Origin: Natronomonas moolapensis 8.8.11
GTDB lineage: Archaea > Halobacteriota > Halobacteria > Halobacteriales > Haloarculaceae
Assembly: GCF_000591055.1 (NCBI RefSeq)
Contig: NC_020388.1
Location: 620,001 to 684,000, forward strand
Length of the DNA stretch: 64,000 nucleotides
Reading direction: 5' to 3'
How positions within the stretch are numbered: the first letter of the stretch is position 1; every line of letters starts with the position of its first letter. Positions 57,967 to 64,000 of the stretch are shown here, in pieces. The notes below the pieces were generated by a model. That model was given only the letters and a program-made list of their open reading frames with translations, was not told the DNA's origin and did no database searches. The translations under genes and the position numbers were made by a program.

Positions 57967-59181
57967 ATGAGCGATACTGTTGACGACGTCGACCTGCCCT
58001 ACGAGGACGGCGCGTCACAGCAGCAAAAGCTAGAGGCGCTCGAGGAGCGTCTGGAGATTCTCGAACAGCAGAACGACGAGATGCGGGACAAACTCCTCGA
58101 CGCCAACGCGGAGAACAACAAATACCAACAGAAACTCGAGCGGCTGACCCACGAGAACAAGAAACTCAAACAGTCGCCGTTGTTCGTCGCCACGGTACAG
58201 GAACTCACCGATGAGGGCGTCATCATCAAACAGCATGGCAACAACCAGGAGGCGCTCACCGAGGTCACAGACGAGATGCGCGAGGAGCTCTCCCCGGACG
58301 CCCGCGTTGCCGTCAACAACTCCCTGTCGATTGTCAAACAACTCGACAGCGAGACCGACGTCCGCGCCCGCGTGATGCAGGTCGATCAGTCGCCGGACGT
58401 CTCCTACGCGGACATCGGCGGCATCGGCGAGCAGATGGACGAGGTTCGCGAGACCGTCGAGATGCCGATCAAGAGCCCGGAGATGTTCGACGAAGTCGGC
58501 ATCGATCCCCCCTCGGGCGTGCTGTTGCACGGCCCGCCGGGGACCGGCAAGACGATGCTGGCGAAGGCCGTCGCCAACCAGACCGACGCGACGTTCATCA
58601 AGATGGCGGGCTCGGAGTTGGTCCACAAGTTCATCGGCGAGGGCGCGAAGCTGGTCCGGGATCTGTTCGAACTCGCCCGTCAGCAGGAACCAGCCGTCGT
58701 CTTCATCGACGAGATCGACGCCATCGCCGCCAAGCGAACCGAGTCGAAGACCTCCGGGGACGCCGAGGTCCAGCGGACCATGATGCAACTTCTCGCGGAG
58801 ATGGACGGCTTCGAGGACCGCGGCCAGATATCGATCATCGCAGCGACGAACCGCTTCGATATGCTCGACCGCGCCATCCTCCGTCCCGGTCGATTCGACC
58901 GGCTCATCGAGGTGCCGAAGCCGGACTTCGAGGGCAGAGAGATGATCTTCGAGATCCACACCCGCGGTATGAACGTCGCCGACGACGTCGACTTCGCGGA
59001 TCTGGCGGATCTCGCCGCCGGCGCGTCCGGCGCGGACATCAAGGCGGTCTGTACGGAAGCCGGAATGTACGCCATCCGCGACGACCGCGTCGAGGTCACG
59101 ACCGAGGACTTCGAGGGAGCCTGGCGGAAGATCCGCCAGACCGAAGAGGACGCCGACGAGGTTTCGAAGACGTTCGCCTGA
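57967..59181 (+). CDS. pan: Proteasome-activating nucleotidase (PAN)
   Basis: This AAA+ unfoldase feeds substrates to the 20S proteasome. The 404-residue protein has an N-terminal coiled coil (about 18-75, LEALEERLEILEQQNDEMRDKLLDANAENNKYQQKLERL) and an OB-fold (about 75-150). The AAA domain follows, with Walker A GPPGTGKT (about 190-197), Walker B VVFIDEIDAIAAKR and ATNRFDMLDRAILRPGRFDRL. The C terminus is KTFA; the HbYX docking tail is represented only by Phe in place of Tyr. ATG at 57967 is chosen with a TATA-like CTTATG box at 57936-57941, although an in-frame ATG at 57940 is possible. Confidence 0.95.
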   Translation: MSDTVDDVDLPYEDGASQQQKLEALEERLEILEQQNDEMRDKLLDANAENNKYQQKLERLTHENKKLKQSPLFVATVQELTDEGVIIKQHGNNQEALTEVTDEMREELSPDARVAVNNSLSIVKQLDSETDVRARVMQVDQSPDVSYADIGGIGEQMDEVRETVEMPIKSPEMFDEVGIDPPSGVLLHGPPGTGKTMLAKAVANQTDATFIKMAGSELVHKFIGEGAKLVRDLFELARQQEPAVVFIDEIDAIAAKRTESKTSGDAEVQRTMMQLLAEMDGFEDRGQISIIAATNRFDMLDRAILRPGRFDRLIEVPKPDFEGREMIFEIHTRGMNVADDVDFADLADLAAGASGADIKAVCTEAGMYAIRDDRVEVTTEDFEGAWRKIRQTEEDADEVSKTFA

Positions 59182-59259
59182 GCGTCTCTCGGCGGTGCCC
59201 GGCCGGTTTGTCGCGCTTTTCGACGATACAATCGACCACCGAGGACGGTCCGTCCGCGC

Positions 59260-59403
59260 TCAGAACGCGAGGAATATCAGATACGGCACCGCGAACAGCG
59301 CCAGGGCCATCCCGAGAATGACGAGTGCGTAGGCGGCGAACGTGCTTCCGGCGGTGACGAACGAGGCGTGGTCGAGTTCGGATCGGCGGTCGGCGGCGTC
59401 CAT
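59260..59403 (-). CDS. Small membrane protein, 47 aa
   Basis: This small gene encodes a short polar N-terminal part (MDAADRRSELDHASFV) and one or two hydrophobic spans (FAAYALVILGMALALFAVPYLIFLAF). A strong TATA box (TATAAATA on the sense strand, about 59424-59433) lies 21-30 bases before the ATG at 59403, a good sign of a leaderless gene. No family recognised. Confidence 0.6.
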   Translation of the reverse strand: MDAADRRSELDHASFVTAGSTFAAYALVILGMALALFAVPYLIFLAF

Positions 59404-59423
59404 ACGCCGTTGTTCGGACAGAT

Positions 59424-59433
59424 CTATTTATAC
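59424..59433 (-). promoter_or_regulatory. TATA box of the 47-aa membrane protein
   Basis: TATAAATA on the sense strand sits at the expected distance from the ATG at 59403, which is the main support that this short frame is a real gene. Confidence 0.6.
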
Positions 59434-59469
59434 GTACCGCCCACCCGAGCGCGGTACTCCCGAGCGCGC

Positions 59470-59667
59470 TCAATCCAGTATCTCCACGATCCGCTGTGGC
59501 TCGCCGGACAGCGAGGGGTTTGCCTCGATCAACTGCAGTACTTCGTGATCCGTCACGTCGGGATAGTCCTTTCCGGTCGCCTCCTCGATGAGCGCTTTCT
59601 CCATTCGGAACTCGGTCCCCTCGTAGACGACGTCGACGCCCTCCTGATCGAACGACAGAACGGTCAT
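59470..59667 (-). CDS. Conserved haloarchaeal protein, 65 aa (DUF5800-like)
   Basis: This 65-residue protein reads MTVLSFDQEGVDVVYEGTEF then RMEKALIEEATGKDYPDVTD and HEVLQLIEANPSLSGEP. I recall this pattern as DUF5800 of haloarchaea, but cannot verify the number here. One small alpha/beta domain, no catalytic residues evident. It stands alone, convergent with nothing, and its promoter is overlapped by the start of the bactofilin-like gene region on the right. Confidence 0.75.
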   Translation of the reverse strand: MTVLSFDQEGVDVVYEGTEFRMEKALIEEATGKDYPDVTDHEVLQLIEANPSLSGEPQRIVEILD

Positions 59668-59750
59668 ACGACGCGTTGGCCGCTCCTACTTATAACATCG
59701 ACGGGATCGGGGTCGTGGTGTCTGCCGGATGTCTGACGCCGCCGGAGGGG

Positions 59751-59756
59751 TTAATA
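59751..59756 (+). promoter_or_regulatory. TATA-like box of the bactofilin-like gene
   Basis: TTAATA lies 24-29 bases before the GTG at 59780 and downstream of the ATG at 59729. This favours the GTG as the true start. Confidence 0.5.
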
Positions 59757-59779
59757 CGCCCGCCGAACACCACACACCC

Positions 59780-60964
59780 GTGTTTGGGTCGGATCCACTC
59801 GAGGAACTCGTGATCCCGGACGGGACGCACGTGACGGAACACGACCTCGTCACCGACGGTGACGTCCTCGTGGGCGGGCAGAGCGCCATCGAGTTGGGGG
59901 TCCGGGCCGGCGGCGTCGTTGCCGGCGAGCGCGTTAGCTTCGGCGGCGATATCGAAGCCGACGGCGATTGTCGACTCGACATGTGGTGTGAGGTCGACGG
60001 CAACGTCCTCGTCGGGAGCGACGCATACCTCGGCGAGCGCGTCCAGATAACGGGCCAGCTTATGGTCTCCGGCGACCTCGACATCGGCGACGACGTCGAC
60101 ATCGACGAGGGGTTCGAGGCCAACGGCTGGATCGTCATCCGGAACCCGATGCCGACGATCGTCTTCCTGTTCGTCTACCTGTCGCACCTGCTCCGCATCG
60201 GCGAGGAGGAGGCCGCCGAGGAGGTCGCGGCGACGGCCTTCGCCGACGACGCAGAGGCCGATCCCGCACGGATCCCCCGCGGTGCCCGCGTCTCCGACGA
60301 CGCCTGGCAGGTCTCGACGCCGGCGAGCATCGGCGACGACTGTCGGCTGCACGGCAACATCCGCGCCACGGAGATCGGCGTCGGGGCCGACAGCGAGGTG
60401 TTCGGCAGCCTCCGCTCGAAAGGCCCCATCCGGGTCGGCCCCCGAACGATCGTCCACGGCGACGTGACGACGCGAAGCGGCGACGTCCGGATCGGCCCCG
60501 GCGTCCACGTCCGAGGCGACATCTCGTGTGGACGGTGTGAACTCTCCGAGGCCGCCGAGGTCGACGGGACGATCCGCGCCAGCGACGGCATCTCCTTCGA
60601 GGAATTGCCCGAGGATGGCGGTACGGCTGGAACGGGCGACGAGTCCGCGACCGCCGGCGCGGACGGTCCCGACACCGACCTGAAGCCGGCGATCGTCCCC
60701 CTCGGCGAGGGGGCGTTTCCGGCCGACGATCAAGGGGGTTCCGATGCCGATTCGGGAACCAACGCCGACGCCGAGGTGAAACCTGATCCGGACGCCGACG
60801 CTGACACGGACAACGATACCGACCCCGTCCCGGCAGTCCGATCGATCGAGGACGCCGCCGGGTGGGATGCTGACCGGCGGAACGGCCGGAACGGCGGGGG
60901 GAACGCCGAGGACGTCGCGGCGATCATCGCCGACGCCGAGGCTGATCGCGAACCGGACGGCTGA
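59780..60964 (+). CDS. Bactofilin-like polymer-forming protein (halofilin-type)
   Basis: This 394-residue protein has a repetitive right-handed beta-helix pattern of the bactofilin type: LVTDGDVLVGGQSAIELGVRAGGVVAGERVSFGGDIEADGDCRLDMWCEVDGNVLVGSDAYLGERVQITGQLMVSGDLDIGDDVDI (about 15-110). A hydrophobic segment (NPMPTIVFLFVYLSHLL, about 115-140) and a second repeat block (WQVSTPASIGDDCRLHGNIRATEIGVG...IGPGVHVRGDISCGRCELSEAAEVDGTIRAS) follow, then a disordered acidic tail. It may form a membrane-linked scaffold. An upstream ATG at 59729 lies before the TATA-like box and is less likely. Confidence 0.75.
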   Translation: MFGSDPLEELVIPDGTHVTEHDLVTDGDVLVGGQSAIELGVRAGGVVAGERVSFGGDIEADGDCRLDMWCEVDGNVLVGSDAYLGERVQITGQLMVSGDLDIGDDVDIDEGFEANGWIVIRNPMPTIVFLFVYLSHLLRIGEEEAAEEVAATAFADDAEADPARIPRGARVSDDAWQVSTPASIGDDCRLHGNIRATEIGVGADSEVFGSLRSKGPIRVGPRTIVHGDVTTRSGDVRIGPGVHVRGDISCGRCELSEAAEVDGTIRASDGISFEELPEDGGTAGTGDESATAGADGPDTDLKPAIVPLGEGAFPADDQGGSDADSGTNADAEVKPDPDADADTDNDTDPVPAVRSIEDAAGWDADRRNGRNGGGNAEDVAAIIADAEADREPDG

Positions 60965-61026
60965 GTCCGTCGGCCGAGCACCGCGGCCGCCGGCCGGCCG
61001 GGAACACGACGGCGGTCATCGGGACA

Positions 61027-61033
61027 CATATAC
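61027..61033 (+). promoter_or_regulatory. TATA-like box of the YchF-like GTPase gene
   Basis: CATATAC lies 23-29 bases before the ATG at 61056, supporting this start for the GTPase. Confidence 0.45.
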
Positions 61034-61055
61034 GCCTCCCACCGGTAGCCGGGGT

Positions 61056-62237
61056 ATGATTTCGGTCGCCCTCGCGGGCAAGCCGAACGCCGGCAAGTCG
61101 ACGTTTTATAAGGCCGCGACGAGGGCCGACGTCGACGTCGGGAACTACCCGTTCACGACGATCGACGCGAACCGGGGCGTCAGCCACGTCCGGACGCGGT
61201 GTCCCTGTCTCGACCTCGAATCGCGTTGTGACAGCGAGAACTGTCGCGACGGCAAGCGCTACGTCCCGATCGAGCTGCTCGACGTGGCCGGTCTCGTCCC
61301 CGGCGCACACGAGGGCAAGGGCCTCGGCAACCAGTTCCTCGACGAGTTGAGCAACGCCGACGTCATCCTCAACGTCGTCGACGCCGCCGGCGGGACGAAC
61401 GCCGAGGGCGAACCGGTCGAGACTGGCTCCTACGACCCCGTCGAGGACGTCGATTTCGTCGAGCGGGAGATGGACCTGTGGCTGGCGGGGATCGTCGACC
61501 GCAACTGGGAGACGATCGAACGGCAGTCCCGCTCGCCGGAGTTCGACATCGAAGCGGCGCTGAGGGAGTTGCTCACCGGCGTCGGCGCGAGCGAGTACGA
61601 CGTCGCCGCCGTCCTCCGGAACCTCGACTATCCGGCGGACCCGATGGCGTGGGACGACGCCGACCGCGAGGAGTTGGCGCGGCTGATCCGCGCCCGGACG
61701 AAGCCGATCGTCGTCGTCGCGAACAAGGCCGACGCTGCCCCCACGGAGAACCTAAGACGCCTCGGCGAGGCCGCAGACCGGGTCGTTCCCTGCACGGCGG
61801 CGGGCGAACTCGCGTTGCGGGAGGCGACCGACGCCGGGGCTGTCGCCTACGACCCCGGCGACGACGACTTCCGGATCGTCGGCGACGTTTCCGAGGCACA
61901 ACGGAAGGGCCTCGACCGCGTCCGGGGCGTCGTCTCTGAGTGGGGCGAAACCGGGGTCCAGGCGGCCCTCGACGGGGCGGTCTACGGCGTTCTCGATCGG
62001 ATCACTGTCTATCCCGTTCAAAACGAGACACACTGGAGCGACGCCCAGCGGAGCGTTCTCCCCGACGCGTTCTTGGTGGCGTCCGGAGCGACACCGCTGG
62101 ATCTCGCCTTCGCCGTCCACTCCGACATCGGCGAGGGGTACCTCCACGCCGTCGACGCCAGAGAGAACCGACGGATCGGCGAGGATCACGAGCTCTCGGA
62201 GGGCGACGTGATCAAGATCGTCTCCACAGCGAAGTGA
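61056..62237 (+). CDS. YchF/Obg-like GTPase (redox-regulated, archaeal)
   Basis: This 393-residue P-loop GTPase of the OBG/HflX superfamily has G1 GKPNAGKST (about 8-16), G2 region NYPFTTIDANRG and G3 LLDVAGLVPGAHEGKGLGNQFLDEL. A Cys-rich insertion (CPCLDLESRCDSENC) between G2 and G3 may bind metal. G4 VVANKADA and a C-terminal TGS domain (FAVHSDIGEGYLHAVDAR...SEGDVIKIVS) follow. ATG at 61056 is supported by a TATA-like box. It probably acts with the ribosome or in stress translation. Confidence 0.92.
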   Translation: MISVALAGKPNAGKSTFYKAATRADVDVGNYPFTTIDANRGVSHVRTRCPCLDLESRCDSENCRDGKRYVPIELLDVAGLVPGAHEGKGLGNQFLDELSNADVILNVVDAAGGTNAEGEPVETGSYDPVEDVDFVEREMDLWLAGIVDRNWETIERQSRSPEFDIEAALRELLTGVGASEYDVAAVLRNLDYPADPMAWDDADREELARLIRARTKPIVVVANKADAAPTENLRRLGEAADRVVPCTAAGELALREATDAGAVAYDPGDDDFRIVGDVSEAQRKGLDRVRGVVSEWGETGVQAALDGAVYGVLDRITVYPVQNETHWSDAQRSVLPDAFLVASGATPLDLAFAVHSDIGEGYLHAVDARENRRIGEDHELSEGDVIKIVSTAK

Positions 62238-62528
62238 GACTGGCCGTCGTGGTCGAGACTGAACCGCTGGCGCGTTTCTGAACAGATATCGGGGTCTCAC
62301 CACCTGCTCGGGGCCTAATCCGTTCGCTACGACCTACGTGGGCCACAGATTGGATGCCGATCAGCAGTATCTTGAACGTCGACCGGATCGTAACCGCGCG
62401 CTGACTGCTTCAGCCGTTTCGAGCAGGGCTGCTTCGTTCGCCTCACGCCAGGTTCGATAGATCAACCGGTCAATTGAGCGGCTCGCTTGACACTGAACCA
62501 TTTAGTCATGGAAGCTGTACTGTGGGAT
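62238..62528. other. Gene-poor stretch after the GTPase
   Basis: A 46-residue frame on the minus strand (62361-62501, MVQCQASRSIDRLIYRTWRE to the stop) has protein-like composition but no promoter or recognised family. It may be the tail of an old gene. Nothing else is seen. Confidence 0.3.
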
Positions 62529-62645
62529 ATGAGTGAGATTGACTCGGATACGATGATGATCGTTGCCGGGGTCGTGTTCAGCCTGTTGGCCCTGATAGAG
62601 CTATACTCAACTTGGAAAAACACCCGAAACGACCGAGCGGCATGA
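62529..62645 (+). CDS. Tiny membrane protein, 38 aa
   Basis: A short polar start (MSEIDSDTM) is followed by one hydrophobic segment (MIVAGVVFSLLALIELY) and a basic tail (STWKNTRNDRAA). TTTAG at 62501-62505 lies 24-28 bases upstream. The positive tail suggests that the C terminus faces the cytoplasm. Its small size makes the call tentative. Confidence 0.4.
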   Translation: MSEIDSDTMMIVAGVVFSLLALIELYSTWKNTRNDRAA

Positions 62646-62828
62646 CGATCCCCGAAGCCGCGTTTACCGTCGACCGAGATAGCGGCCGTCGTACCGCGTG
62701 ACTCGGTCGGCGGCCGGTATTTTTCTCCGTTGAGTGCGTGTCGATGCGTCGGGGTCGGCGTTAATTTACAGTTCGTCAGGCCAGTGGTCTCGCTGGCACC
62801 GCGGCGGGCAACGAAAACTGTGTCCGAC

Positions 62829-63068
62829 TCAGCCCTCGGTTTCTTCGAGGGCCTGTTTGATTTCTTCGAGCTTGAAATACGACGCGAGAGCCAGGATCGA
62901 GGTGGGCCACAGCCCGACGAACTGCCCTCGTTGCTTGTCGCCACGGACGTAGTAGAAGTACAGGGCGAGCATAACGGAGCCCACTGATGCTATCACAGCA
63001 GTACTGACGCCATCGGTGTTGAGCTCTTCGAGCGCTTCGGTCGTCGGTTTGTCGGCCGAATCTCCCAT
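62829..63068 (-). CDS. Small membrane protein, 79 aa
   Basis: A polar acidic start (MGDSADKPTTEALEELNTDGV) leads into a hydrophobic span (STAVIASVGSVMLALYFYYV), a basic loop (RGDKQRG) and a second shorter span (FVGLWPTSILALASYF), ending in KLEEIKQALEETEG. No motif. It lies in the lower-GC end of the window with other tiny membrane proteins, which may form an accessory cluster. Confidence 0.5.
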   Translation of the reverse strand: MGDSADKPTTEALEELNTDGVSTAVIASVGSVMLALYFYYVRGDKQRGQFVGLWPTSILALASYFKLEEIKQALEETEG

Positions 63069-63176
63069 ACCCTATGTTATCTCTGGATAGTGAAATGAGT
63101 TCCTATACAGCATCGGTGAGGGAGTTCGATACAGACCAGCAATCTGCAGCGTCGCCGCCCAGAGCGGGAACCGAAA

Positions 63177-63287
63177 TCACGTTGCGTTCCGTTCGCTTCT
63201 CCAGATAGCGAGAAAAATAGCCACTGAGAGCGCAATCATCAGTACAGCGAACCGCTGTTCACCACCGATGCCGAGCCGTGTGCTCAT
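63177..63287 (-). CDS. Possible tiny membrane protein, 36 aa
   Basis: MSTRLGIGGEQRFAVLMIAL then SVAIFLAIWRSERNAT: one hydrophobic span with basic flanks. An ATATATAT run lies about 34-41 bases upstream (63321-63328), slightly far for a leaderless message. Without relatives to compare, this remains tentative. Confidence 0.35.
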   Translation of the reverse strand: MSTRLGIGGEQRFAVLMIALSVAIFLAIWRSERNAT

Positions 63288-64000
63288 TGAACACATTGCG
63301 CGTTTTAGTACAGCTGTTGCATATATATCGCTTTGCCACACTGTTCAGCTAGTATATGAGACTCACGACTGGTCGATATCCAACGGTGCTGTGCTATCCG
63401 ATTCAGCCAGCGTTGACTGAACCGACATTATAAGTGATAATAATATTATTTATGTGCAGAACTTATATGTATACTCAAATGATCCGGCACCGATATCGGT
63501 TCACTACTCATTTTACTTTGGTTTGGTTGCTCGAGTTTTATTACGGAGTCGGGTAACGCGATCCACGCCCGCCGTTCACGGCGGGATTCTCTCGCTATTT
63601 AAAAACGTCTGGCCCGTTCGGATATCGTGTCGCGAGCGGACCAGATTGAACGAAGCTGCTGCTCTAGAAGTTCTTTTTGAAGCCGAGTCTCCGAGAGATT
63701 CATACTGGTGGACGAAATCAAACGAAACTGGATCACGAGTGATCCGCCGGTCGTTCCGTCGGACGGCGTGCGCCTCGTGCGTCGTGTGTCCGTTCGTTTG
63801 CCCATCAGTATCAGGACGACGGCTCGGCCGTCGGCGCGGAAGCCAACGTGCTTGACTGTGCCTCGGCCGGACTGGACAGACGGTGCTTCTGGAACCGATC
63901 CCGAACTGGCTACAGGTATCTTGGCTTTCGTGTCTCGATCGTGGGGGGCTCGATGCCCGCACTCGTCTCGGGGGGTCGACAGACAAAACGGGGCCGCGCT
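63288..64000. other. Lower-GC end of window without a convincing gene
   Basis: Frames of 60-135 codons occur on both strands, but none has a family motif or clear promoter. The plus-strand frame from 63454 (MQNLYVYSNDPAPISVHYSF...) has mixed composition and may be junk or the remains of a mobile gene. The region holds one clear hairpin (63568-63585) and looks like accessory DNA continuing to the right. Confidence 0.35.
63568..63585. repeat. Hairpin with TTCA loop, IS200/605-end-like
   Basis: A perfect 7-bp stem, CCCGCCG and CGGCGGG, closes a TTCA loop. It is like the hairpin at 8628-8647, which has the same loop and a GC stem. Ends of haloarchaeal IS200/IS605 elements often carry such hairpins, but no tnpA or tnpB is seen nearby. 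Confidence 0.5.

Noticed and set aside
62361-62501. 46-codon minus-strand frame
   Set aside because: Composition is plausible, but there is no promoter or family; kept only as a remark in the gene-poor stretch.
63454-63855. 133-codon plus-strand frame at the right end
   Set aside because: No family motif, uneven composition (AT-rich start, then Arg/Cys-rich), and it runs through the hairpin; not convincing as a gene.

Overview
The window reads as a haloarchaeal chromosome (class Halobacteria). Core genes are GC-rich, most predicted proteins are strongly acidic, and many genes look leaderless, with a TATA-like box about 25-30 bases before the start codon. Marker genes agree: TFIIB, a proteasome-activating nucleotidase, GatCA, SufCBD, Mre11/Rad50, and a family B DNA polymerase with an intein. 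The genus cannot be fixed from sequence alone.

Layout. 1-3.9 kb is an accessory, lower-GC segment: a truncated surface-glycoprotein-like gene, a small membrane protein, a tyrosine integrase and an IS6-type insertion sequence. 4-20.9 kb is mostly core: purL, a PHP-family hydrolase, an asparagine-synthase-like PP-loop protein, tfb, gatC-gatA, a CPBP membrane protease, a MinD-like ATPase without the usual P-loop lysine, a HIT protein, rhomboid protease plus endonuclease V, SDR, glycerate kinase and a Get3-like ATPase. 21.2-27.6 kb holds the chromosome-organisation cluster (coiled-coil protein, smc, scpA) and hisS; purU follows.

28.7-42.7 kb is patchy. Three ISH15-like IS6-type elements lie at 28.8, 33.8 and 41.9 kb. 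One ends a DsbA/FrnE-like gene that has lost its 3' half. Between 33.7 and 37.8 kb are a hairpin, two isolated CRISPR-repeat-like sequences, an ATPase-nuclease fusion, a universal-stress-protein tail, a winged-helix protein with a truncated PIN toxin, and an intact VapBC pair. A haloarchaeal cluster of unknown function follows (PadR-like regulator, 89-aa, 710-aa and 243-aa proteins, a 52-aa secreted peptide), then tRNA-Gln(UUG).

42.7-47.4 kb is an iron module: a DtxR/SirR-type regulator, a ferritin-like protein and sufC-sufB-sufD. 47.5-57.3 kb is replication and repair: intein-bearing polB, then rad50-mre11 with a short third gene. 57.5-62.2 kb carries a winged-helix regulator with a palindromic operator candidate, the proteasomal ATPase PAN, a bactofilin-like protein and a YchF-like GTPase. 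The last 1.8 kb is lower in GC, with only tiny membrane-protein genes and an isolated hairpin.

The least explained material is the 33.6-38.2 kb island with CRISPR-repeat relics, the unknown cluster at 37.9-41.8 kb, and the many very small genes. I did not find a complete, clearly new system; the findings list candidates with the evidence for each.
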